Positions 48,401 to 60,400 of a stretch of DNA of 64,000 nucleotides are shown piece by piece; position 1 is the stretch's first letter, and the number at the start of each line of letters is the position of its first letter. Location of the stretch: positions 35,130,668 through 35,194,667 of the forward strand of contig NC_092569.1 of the NCBI RefSeq assembly GCF_037975245.1, read 5' to 3'. A program made the position numbers and the translations under genes. This stretch comes from Apostichopus japonicus (lineage: Eukaryota > Echinodermata > Holothuroidea > Aspidochirotida > Stichopodidae). Under the pieces are notes generated by a model that did no database searches, was not told the origin of the DNA, and saw only the letters and a list, made by a program, of their open reading frames with translations.

Positions 48401-51400
48401 GTAATGATTTTATCGACAAGTATAAATACTAAAGGTTTCATTCTTATTATATGGACAATAATTAAGAACAAAGCATTATAAAATTTCCTGAATAAACCGT
48501 ACTTACCCCTAATACACTTCCTATGTCAGCAACGAAGCAGTTGTGGGTGCACGTCTCTCCGTCCCCTTGGTAGTTTGAATTGCAGTAACATTTACGGACA
48601 CCGTTCCTCTCAGCACAGGTTGCGTGATCACTACACTGGTAACTCGCTTGTATAATCTGGTTGTTTCGGCAAGTTGATTTTCGTGTACATCTCGAATTGA
48701 CGTAAAAATCGCCAACCTAATTTAAGACATTCAGCGAAAAGAAAAACAAAAACTTATAAATAAATTAGGAATTTGCGGTTGTCACAGTTAAATGTACAGA
48801 ATTTCAAAGGTGAGTGGCGATTGATAAATCCCCCTCGAATGATATAGGTATGAGTATGAACCTTTATGAAAGTTTTATGAAGTATTTGAAGCCAACTCCG
48901 AAATAGGAGGCGAAAGGATCCGTCATCAAAAAGTAACTGCAAAAATTGCATTCAACGGCTTACCGCGACTATACATTAGGCCTACAGATAGTTCTAACCA
49001 CAAGACTGTGAATAAAGTATCTATGGATGTTTGTGTCGGGCTTATAAGTGGATGCACACTCGTAGAAGTGGTCTCGTGATTCCCGACTAAACAAAATACT
49101 TCACTTGACTGACAGTTTTGACTGGACTGGAGACAGAAAAATGGGTCAATGCCCCCTCCCCCCCCCAACCACGATGCGCACGCCACTCGATTATCTATAA
49201 AAGTAATGCTTTTTATCAACAAGTATAAATAATTAAGGTTTCCTTCTTATAATATGGATAATAATTAAGAACAAAGCATTATACAATTTCCTGAATGAAC
49301 CGTACTAACCCCTAATACACTTCCTATGTCAGCAACGAAGCAGTTGTGGGTGCACGTCTCTCCGTCCCCTTGGTAGTTTGAATTGCAGTAACATTTACGG
49401 ACACCGTTCCTCTCAGCACAGGTTGCGTGATCACTACACTGGTAACTCGCTTGTATAATCTGGTTGTTTTGGCAAGTTGATTTTCGTGTACATCTTGAAT
49501 TGACGTAAAAATCACCAACCTGATTTAGGACATTCAGCGAAAAGAAAAACAAAAACTTATAAATAAATTAAGAATTTGCGGTTGTCACAGTTAAATGTAC
49601 AGAATTTCAAAGGTGACTGGCGATTGATAAATCCCCCTCGAATGATATAGGTATGAGTATGAACCTTTATGAAAGTTTTATGAAGTATTTGAAGCCAACT
49701 CCGAAATAGGAGGCAAAAGGATCCGTCATCAAAAAAGTAGCGGCAAAAATTGCATTCAACGGCTTACCGCGACTATACATTAGGCCTACAAATAGTTCTA
49801 ACCACAAGACTGTGAATAAAGTATCTATGGATGTTTGTGTCGGGCTTATAAGTGGATGCACACTCGAAGAAGTGGTCTCGTGATTCCCGACTAAACGAAA
49901 TACTTCACTTGACTGACAGTTTTGACTGGACTGGAGACAGAAAAATGGGTCAATGCCCCCCCCCCCCCCAACCACGATGCGCACGCCACTCGATTATCTA
50001 TAAAAGTAATGCTTTTTATCAACAAGTATAAATAATTAAGGTTTCCTTCTTATAATATGGATAATAATTAAGAACAAAACATTATACAATTTTCTGAATG
50101 AACCGTACTGACCCCTAATACACTTCCTATGTCAGCAACGAAGCAGTTGTGGGTGCACGTCTCTCCGTCCCCTTGGTAGTTTGAATTGCAGTAACATTTA
50201 CGGACACCGTTCCTCTCAGCACAGGTTGCGTGATCACTACACTGGTAACTCGCTTGTATAATCTGGTTGTTTTGGCAAGTTGATTTTCGTGTACATCTTG
50301 AATTGACGTAAAAATCACCAACCTGATTTAGGACATTTAGCAAAAAGGAAAAACAAAAACTTATAAATAAATTAGGAATTTGCGGTTGTCACAGTGAAAT
50401 GTACAGAATTTCAACGGTGAGGTGCGAATGATAAATCCCTCGAATGATCTAGGTATGAGAAGGAACCTTTATGAAAGTTTTATGAAGTATTTGAAGCCAA
50501 CTCCGAAGTAGGAGGCGAAAGGATCCGTCATCAAAAAAGTAGCTGCAAAAATTGCATTCAACGGCTTACCGCGACTATATATAAGGCCTACAAATAGTTC
50601 TAACCACAAGACTGTGAATAAAGTATCTATGGATGTTTGTGTCGGGCTTATAAGTGGATGCACACTCGTAGGAGTGGTCTCGTGATTCCCGACTAAACGA
50701 AATACTTCACTTGACTGACAGTTTTGACTGGACTGGAGACAGAAAAATGGGTCAATGCCCCCCCCCCCCAACCACGATGCGCACGCCACTCGATTATCTA
50801 TAAAAGTAATGCTTTTCATCAACAAGTATAAATAATTAAGGTTTCCTTCTTATAATATGGATAATAATTAAGAACAAAGCATTATACAATTTTCTGAATG
50901 AACCGTACTGACCCCTAATACACTTCCTATGTCAGCAACGAAGCAGTTGTGGGTGCACGTCTCTCCGTCCCCTTGGTAGTTTGAATTGCAGTAACATTTA
51001 CGGACACCGTTCCTCTCAGCACAGGTTGCGTGATCACTACACTGGTAACTCGCTTGTATAATCTGGTTGTTTTGGCAAGTTGATTTTCGTGTACATCTTG
51101 AATTGACGTAAAAATCACCAACCTGATTTAGGACATTCAGCAAAAAGGAAAAACAAAAGCTTATAAATAAATTAGGAATTTGCGGTTGTCACAGTGAAAT
51201 GTACAGAATTTCAAAGGTGAGGTGCGAATGATAAATCCCTCGAATGATCTAGGTATGAGAAGGAACCTTTATGAAAGTTTTATGAAGTATTTGAAGCCAA
51301 CTCCGAAGTAGGAGGCAAAAGGATCCGTCATCAAAAAAGTAGCTGCATATATTGCATTCAACGGCTTACCGCGACTAAACATTATGCCTACAAATAGTTC

Positions 51401-54400
51401 TAACCACAAGACTGTGAATAAAGTATCTATGGATGTTTGTGTCGGGCTTATAAGTGGATGCACACTCGTAGGAGTGGTCTCGTGATTCCCGACTAAAAAA
51501 AATACTTCACTTGACTGACAGTTTTGACTGGACTGGAGACAGAAAAATGGGTCAATGCCCCCCCCCCCCCCCCCCCCAACCACGATGCGCACGCCACTCG
51601 ATTATCTGTAAATGTAATGATTTTATCGGCAAGTATAAATAATAAAGGTTTCATTCTTATTATATGGACAATAATTAAGAACAAAGCATGAAAAAATTTC
51701 CTGAATAAACCGTACTTACCCCTAATACACTTCCTATGTCAGCAACGAAGCAGTTGTGGGTGCACGTCTCTCCGTCCCCTTGGTAGTTTGGATTGCAGTA
51801 ACATTTACGGACACCGTTCCTCTCAGCACAGGTTGCGTGATCACTACACTGGTAACTCGCTTGTATAATCTGGTTGTTTCGGCAAGTTGAATTTCGTGTA
51901 CATCTCGAATTGACGTAAAAATCGCCAACCTAATTTAAGACATTCAGCGAAAAGAAAAACAAAAACTTATAAATAAATTAGGAATTTGCGGTTGTCACAG
52001 TTAAATGTACAGAATTTCAAAGGTGAGTGGCGATTGATAAATCCCCCTCGAATGATATAGGTATGAGTATGAACCTTTATGAAAGTTTTATGAAGTATTT
52101 GAAGCCAACTCCAAAGTAGGAGGCGAAAGAATCCGCCATAAAAAAAAGTAGCTGCAAAAATTGCATTCAACGGCTTACCGCGACTATACATTAGGCCTAC
52201 AGATAGTTCTAACCACAAGACTGTGAAAAAAAAGTATCTATGGATGTTTGTGTCAGGCTTATAAGTGGATGCACACTCGTAAGGAGTGGTCTCGTGATTC
52301 CCGACTAAACGTAATACCTCCCTCGACTGACAGTTTTGACTGGACTGGAGACAAAAAAATGGGTCAATGGTCCCTCCCCAACCTCGATGCGCACGCCACT
52401 GGATTATCTGTAAATGTAATGATTTTATCGACAAATATAAATAATAAAGGTTTATTTTTCATTATATGGACAATGATTTAAAACAAAGCATTATAAAATT
52501 TCCTGAATGAACCGTACTTACCCCTAATACACTTCCTATGTCAGCAACGAAGCAGTTGTGGGTGCACGTCTCTCCGTCCCCTTGGTAGTTTGGATTGCAG
52601 TAACATTTACGGACACCGTTCCTCTCAGCACAGGTTGCGTGATCACTACACTGGTAACTCGCTTGTATAATCTGGTTGTTTCGGCAAGTTGATTTTCGTG
52701 TACATCTTGAACTGACGTAAAAATCGCCTTCCTAATTACACGAAAAAATAAAGTAAATTAATTATGAATTTGCGGTTGTCACAGTGAAATGTACAGGACT
52801 TCAACGGTGGGTGGCCATTGCAAACTTCCCCTGAATGATCTAGGTAAGGGTATGGATTTTTATGAAATGTGGTCTTTGAAGCCAACTCCGATGTAGGAGT
52901 CCGCGTGGTTCGCCCTGAAAAGGTAGCCGTCAAATGTTGCATTAAAACGGCCTATGCGACGAAACATTAGGCCTACAATTGGTTATCACCGCAAAACTAT
53001 CGATAGTAGTATCCATGCATTTTTGTGTAAGGTTTATAAGGGAATGACATCTGAAGGAGTAGTCTTGTGCTTCCTGACTAAATATAAGTAGAATATTTGC
53101 TTCTTATTATGTGGAAAAAGTCATTTAGAGCAAAGCACTTAAAATGGAAGAACCGTACTGACCATTAATACACCTCCTTTGTCAGCAACGAAGCAGTTAC
53201 ATTGGTTCAGAGGGATGCATTGTTCTTGCTGTCTCAGATAATCACCGACGCAGACACATTGCTCTGTTTCGCTTCGAGAGGTAGCCGAGATGCAAGTATT
53301 AGGGTCGTCACAAGTCCTCTCACATGTCTCATTGCTAAATATCTCATTAGCTGGACACCATTCAGGGATTGTTTCTAGAGAACAGAAAAGAAAAAAATGA
53401 AAATAATAGTAACCTGATACAGTCACGACAAATATGACATGTAGCATAAAATAGTTTGTCGTGGTTGTCAGAAGGTTAAAGGAAAGGAACATACACTCAG
53501 AAGCTGCTCGAATAAATGTAGAACATTTTAAATAGGTAGTGGCCCTTCCTTAGTCACATAAATGTTAATATTTATTCTGATAACGAGATAAAACACCATC
53601 ATTTGTTGTGCAATTAGTCTGAAACCAGGTAGTCATGGCTTGTATCTGTTTCAGAGTTCTCTAGGTGTAAGTTTACTGCTTTCTGACAATAATGGTAATT
53701 AATAACAACATCAAAATTCTTTCGTTGGTTGTTCTGATCAAACTGGGAGACGAACCTGGTTTAATTGTAAACGTTATGTTGTACTAACGTTAGGAACGGT
53801 TCCTTGTTCAGAGCCATGGTCGGTGTTGAGTACGAAGCAGTCTTGTAGTGAGTGCGTAATCACACTTTAGCTAATGGAGGCATTTTGGAATTCTAGTATG
53901 GATACTAATGCAAGATTAAGTGTTTGAACTCGCACTAGAAGCTTGTACTTGCACTCATATCATATCATATTCTAATTGCTACGATATGTATTGTAGCGCC
54001 GTTGTACTCGCTGATATACTATACGTATACTCGTACTATATATATTGTAGTAGTTTATTCAAAACATATTTGACATGCCAAATTTACTTCCAAAAGATCC
54101 TTTCGTTTTCAGAATAAACCTTTCATTTTCTGCAGGTTTACGTTTGACATTTAATAAATGATCACGATTTTTATGATTTTTTGGCTTTATATTTAATAAT
54201 GTTTAAGAAACTTACCATCTGATCTTTCGAATGTTCCTAAACTAGATATATAATAATCCCCCCATTCATCTGAGATACGAAACTCGTCGTATGTTACATA
54301 GTAAGTTTCTCCAGCAACGTTCTCAAAGTCCATTCGCAGTTGGTATCGCTTTTGATTTGTTAAGACGGCAATTTTCTCATTTCCGATCCAAAACTCACTC

Positions 54401-57400
54401 CCTAGAAAGCCAAAGCCATTTCTGAAGTCTTTCCAACTTCTACTAAAATTTACAGAATCCGATCTTCGTCGCTGTAATACCTTCAAAGAATATTTAAGAA
54501 GTTAACTAGGACGTGATTGAATTATTATTATTTGTTTCCTACTGCAATGCGATTTGTTGCTAACAACTATTGCACAGAAATACTTATACTTATATTTCTA
54601 ACTTCAGTTTGTAGTTTGGGCTAGATGTTTACAGTTTCCTTGAAAGAAGAACTACACTGTACCTAAGAACAATCTGGTACTTAAATTCCACAATATTAAA
54701 AATAATTTTCGTTTCGATAAAAAAGCGAGATTCTATTTGAAATAAAGACTTTGTATTACATCGCTATATATTGCTGCAATCAAAATCTGAAGTAAATTGG
54801 TACAAAACTATTTCAAGTTGAAAAGAAGACATCAAGTAATCAGCCATACCGTCCATCCACCAGTATCAAGATCATTGTTACAGTAAGCCTCAAACGGTTC
54901 CGGATAGCCATCTGGTTTAATAAGGTACACTCCAGATGTATTGTGGGTAGAGGAACATGCATTCGATACTTCTTTGCAATCTTTCGGATACGCAGGTTGT
55001 TGAAAAACAAAGTATGAAGAACCTGGATGGAAAGTAAAACAAAGTTAACATTTTATTGTGACTGAAAAATAATTTCAGCTAACGAAAATATCGCCTAAGA
55101 TGCTTTATCTCAATTGCCTCTCTCCACCCAGGGGTTAAATGGGTACATGTCAGGTAACTTGTCATTGGGCGCAGTATATAACTGCAGCCGTCTGGAGAGA
55201 TTGTCTCTGGGACAGGTTATTATTGAACAGGGGAAATATAACGTCTGTAAAGCTCTTTGAAACCTATCGCTGTTTAAAAGCGCTACATGAATCGAATATT
55301 ATTATTAATATTTTTTACTATAAAACTTTTTAGCTAATTGTAAGAGAACTGGTTTCGTTACTAAGCGAGTTAAGGCAATACATCAGTTTAAATATCAACT
55401 ATTACTCAACTACCATATAGTCGAATATATCACGACTAAAGTTAAATGAAGTAATCGTTATTGAATTCTCAGATGTAACTGATTTGAAGCATTATATGTG
55501 ATTAGTTTTCAGCATGCAATGGAAATTCAAAGACCAAGTAACATGATTTCTTTGTAACCAAGCTTCCGTAGTTATCAATCATATCCAAGTGAGATCAAAA
55601 GACTCACGAAATCAGGAAAAGCCCTTTTGCTTAAAGTACCTGAGAAAATATCGTAGGATATAAAAAGATCGAAAGTATACTACTCAGAGGAAATGAACCT
55701 CGAAATAGATATTCGGAAAAAGTGACACGATTGAAAAACGAAACGTCAAGAGCGACCATTAAAAAGCTAACATTTCCAGCCATTCAAGTTGTCCAACTGA
55801 GGTGTTAACGTTTACATGACATAAGTTATATACCTTACAGAGGTTACTTGTTATAATAAGAAAAATCATATGATATAAATAAAACACCTACCTGAAGATC
55901 TTCCCTCGGCACTGACAATTATCTGTGTAATGAAAGACATTTACTGAATACATTACAAGACATACAGAGTATTGCAGTCAACATAAAGCAGAATCAGATT
56001 AAATCTTATGTTAATAAAACCAGTTTGAGGGAAAGAAAGAACCTTTCGCAAACTGGTCTCAATATGTTAGTTTAACAGTAAAGTCGATTTATACTTTGAT
56101 AAAGTCTCCGGATAACCACTTACAATGATGTTTTTCTTTTGTCTATATACCATGTCTGATTTACAGGGCAATGATCACTTACAGGGTAGAACTTTCTTCC
56201 AGGAAACATTAGATTACTGGCATTTTCCGGTTTTACAGCTACTATGGCTCATGATACGTACGTGAAGGACAAAGGCAATAGCCGGCTGCTTCCTTTAAAC
56301 AGCTTTGTTGCTTAATGCAGACAGATGTTCTTTGTTCAAGTCATATTTTGACCTTAGAACATTTCAAACATGGGTTGTAACACATTTGTGTTCCACAGTC
56401 CTTAATAACACGTAGGGATCTTTAACATTTTCCCAGCTATTCTTGTTGGACGGAGATTAACGTGTCTTGATACTTACCGTGCACAATGAAACTCTGAGTT
56501 TTTAATGGTGTCATTTTACTTGTAAGGTAAGTTCATAGCCATAGATTTGTATATCTTGCTAACTAAACAATTGCAGCAGCGCTACAGAAGCTCAGCTAAG
56601 CTTCTATTTGAAATCATTATGTCTAGTGTTGTGCTGATATCGCCAATATCGGACCTGGCCGATATCCGATTTCTTCAATCTCAAAATCGGCCCCATACCG
56701 TTACCGATATTTTTCAACAGCCAGTATGAATGTCAAATCGCACTTTAAGTCATATTTTAATACATAAAGAATCAGAATTATCATCGGCTATCGTAAAATA
56801 GTATATTGCACAGCACACAAACAGTAACCACTTGATAATTCCTTTGTTTGACCCACTACGTTCAAAACTTAAGCTGCAAGTCTTATACAAATTGTTGTCA
56901 CATAGAGCCACGACATTCTTAGCAAAGAATGTTAAAAGATGACAACAAGTTATGAATAAAACTGACTTCATATAGAAAAGACATTAGCGAATCCTGGCTA
57001 AGAACTTTTACTACTCTTAGTGATTAACAGAACCAAAACCATGATATTTTCTTTATTTTTTTTTTAACTTCCGTAAAAAATATATCCTACCATTTGCCGG
57101 TTATGCTGACAACTAAGCCTAGCCAAAATTAGCAAGTGCCTCGTCCTTGAATTATTCGACAAATTGTTTCAAACAAAACTCTCAAAATACAATCTTTTCA
57201 ACAGTCATTTATGTTTTAACAAAATGCATCCATGATACTCATTGCAGCTTTTTAAAAGATACACAATTTTTGGAATGATTCAGTAGGGGGTGTCCACGTG
57301 TTATAAATTGTATTCTCAGCTGAGGACTAGAAGCACTGTGAAAGTTAGTGTGATAAGCCACTACTGTAGTTATATACATATAGTCACATAGACTTGTGAA

Positions 57401-60400
57401 ATTTACTTTAAAGCGCTACAAAGACTGGTATGTACGTAACGTTAAGTGGCTTGACTGGTCTGCTTACAGATTGTTATATCATTAGATCGGTAAATATTTT
57501 TTTTAGAACATTTCGTCATGTATGTTTGACCAGCTAGAACAGAATAATAAATCATCGCAAGAAACAAGAAGTGGCTTTGTTGTGGGAAAAAAGAGCAGAA
57601 ATTGGAATTGGCTCCAACAATATAGGTCATTCTCACACGGATTACACACACAAACTGTGAAAAGGGTCAAATTGGAAATATGTAGTCCTTTTACAGAGAA
57701 TAACATCGAACAATTGGATTTGATCGAGTATCCCACGGGTGGAATTTGTCCCACAATGACGGGAAATTAAAATGGAAGACATTTTGCTACTCTCATTAAA
57801 ACGCATGCTGTTCATGAATACTAAAAGGTTGAAAAACAAATAACATGATCATGGCATATGATTGTGGCCCACATTTCATTATAACTTAAGTCTTTACAGA
57901 AGCCCCTGATTTGAGTCCTCACATGACGACAAAAATATTCTTCGTGTACAATTTTGGTTCACCGCCATTCAAACTTATACCTACAATGCAAAATGGTAGA
58001 AGTACGTTATGGCACAGCAAATGTAAGACAACCTTAGTAAGGCTACCTCAACAAATCTACGTGGTAAGAAGAATAGACTTTTAGCAATTTAATTGTATCT
58101 GTTATAACATGTTGAGCATGATGATGATACAAATTGCAAGAGATAAAGAATGTCTACAGAAAGGACAATATAAAAAGAAGAAGTTAAGGAAGAATGAAGG
58201 AATTTAATCTCTTTTCCTTTAGACCAAGTCATTCATGACCAAAATTCCATAGCATGATATTGTTCTGCCATAGGGGGAAAGAATTGAACCAATACTCGGC
58301 TTAAAATTTGTAAAAGTATAGAGGATCGGAAGCAGCTTAAACACATATATTTGGGATATAGCCAAAGTCTTTTTTGTCCTCGAGAATGTTATTCAGGAAG
58401 CACAGACGGTGTGCGACGTTATTGTTGTATCTGTATAAAACATTGTGTTTATTGTCACCGTATGCTGAGTATCACATGCCGATTGTTCCCTTGAATATAA
58501 TGGAGGAATATAACTCGATATCCTTCAACATATAAAGCGAATTTTTACCATACATTGAGTAGTGATAGATGTTATGATAATACTTTCTAGTTTTTGCAAC
58601 GTGTTAGAAAAGAGACCTTTAAATACAGCGTCATGTATTTTATGTCGTTTAATTTGTAAAAGTCTATCGATGTTTGTAAAGTACAGGGAGAGTTTCCTTT
58701 GTATATTGAATTATATTACATGTTACTGTACACGATATAAGAAATGTTAAGTTTTATACTACACCAAACAGCCCTATCACGAAGGGAGGGTGTGAGTCGG
58801 GTAGGAGGGAGTGATTGAGGGCAGCGAAGAGGGAGAGTATGTGGGTGGGGATCGGTGACTACTCCCATCGCATACATGTTGTAGATGGAGTACATTTTCA
58901 GAGAATATATTCGCGTTGGTTTTACATTTAATTACTGTATTCAAATTGAGACTAATAAACGTTACAAGAACGTTTACATGATCGCCACGACTTTATGGAA
59001 CACCTTGTGTGGAAATCAAAATAAACTACGGTATTTGTGGTTAGAGAATTACAATATAACTTAAAGGATCTGAATGAATATCTGTCTTTCTCGTAGTAGT
59101 CTATTTCCAGGTTATACGTTAACACATAATACACTATTTCGCACAGTTTTAGTTAATATATGCAGTAGATATTTAGTTCTTTACATGGTGAACTAGCCTT
59201 AAATATTCCAATATTTGACAGAAAACATCACTTTGGATTGTCATTAGAATGTTGGTGAACTGGATTGTCAAAAGGTTTTTTTTTAATAAAATAAAATGTA
59301 ACTTACATTTGGTGATAATTTTCTCACTCCAATTATGTTGTATTACTTGTTCTCTGTTTTTTTTTTACTGTTACAGAATATGTCTAAGTAAATAAAGAAA
59401 GACAAACAAAAAACGACAAAGCTATAAATTGAAAAGTATAAATATTTAAAAGACAATCAACTAGAATAACAATCAGTTAATTTTTAAAAGTTATAGAAAC
59501 GTTCTCTGCATCTGCACTGAGTTTTTTCCGCTAGTAATATCGGCCTTTAGTGTTATTCGTATGATCGGGTGAAATTTTAGATTTGCCTGTCGCACTTTGT
59601 CCAGAATACAGCCTAAATTTGGAGCTATAATGTCAAGAAAACTGATTAAATGGAAGAAAAAATACAATTCTTTCGTGCAATTGTCTTTATTTAATAAGGC
59701 ATTTATGCAGCTTTTGTTTTTGTCTTATTTTTAGTCTGGATTGAATACACAAAGACTAATGAAACATCTTACTACGATTTTATTTTGAGTGTGATTTTAT
59801 AACGTCTATTCCACTGGAAAGAGACTTTCAATCGTTTTAATCTTCTAATTTATTCAAATTACAGATCGTGTAATAACAGTATTAACTTTAAACAACAATA
59901 CTCTCACAATAATATTAGTTGTAGTTATTATTACTAAATCGCTGATGCTTACTAGACGTCAACGTAGTTGCACATTTAATTATAATAGAGCGACACGTTA
60001 ATTAGAAATACACAGTAAAACAAGTCGCGCACATTCGAAAAAAAATACAATAATTTATAGGTGTTTCATTTTAACTCAATGTTCATAAACGTACGTTAAA
60101 CGAAAAGTTATTTTAATGTTTCTTAAATATATGTATTGAATGCCATATGAGCATATTAAGGGATGTGCACATTTTCTGCTACTGTTTTAGTTAGCTAACG
60201 ATATCAAAATATATCTCAATTAAGTTTCCCATTCGGAATCAAAATCTTCTTTTTTTCCTTTTAATTTCCCTCTTATCTTGACATTGTGATACGACATTAG
60301 GTATGAGTCGGTATCAAGGAGTTACCTTTGGTCAAGTTATATTACTTCTCGAAATAATCATTAAGGAAATCAGCCTCATTTAACTGTCACTTTTAAAAAA

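Larger units (their letters stand above)
47614..52731 (-). repeat. Tandem array of EGF exon-intron units (about 800-bp period)
   Basis: Successive exon starts are spaced 803, 803, 800, 807 and 802 bp. Introns (about 590 bp each) contain a C-run of variable length (about 7 to 21 C, for example at 51,559-51,577) and are nearly identical to each other. All exons are 210 nt in phase 0-0, so unit gain or loss keeps the frame. Three units (49,310; 50,113; 50,913) encode identical residues. This indicates very recent amplification or homogenisation. Gene A has a single unit at the same place. Confidence 0.9.

Noticed and set aside
48067-52434. Repeated minus-strand open frames of 100-150 codons between the EGF exons
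   Set aside because: They lie in the introns of the amplified unit, end at different points because of C-run length changes, and have no domain similarity. They look conserved only because the introns were copied.
47614-52731. CRISPR-like or satellite array
   Set aside because: The 800-bp period, exon content with splice sites and open phase 0-0 frames identify it as amplified exons of an animal gene.
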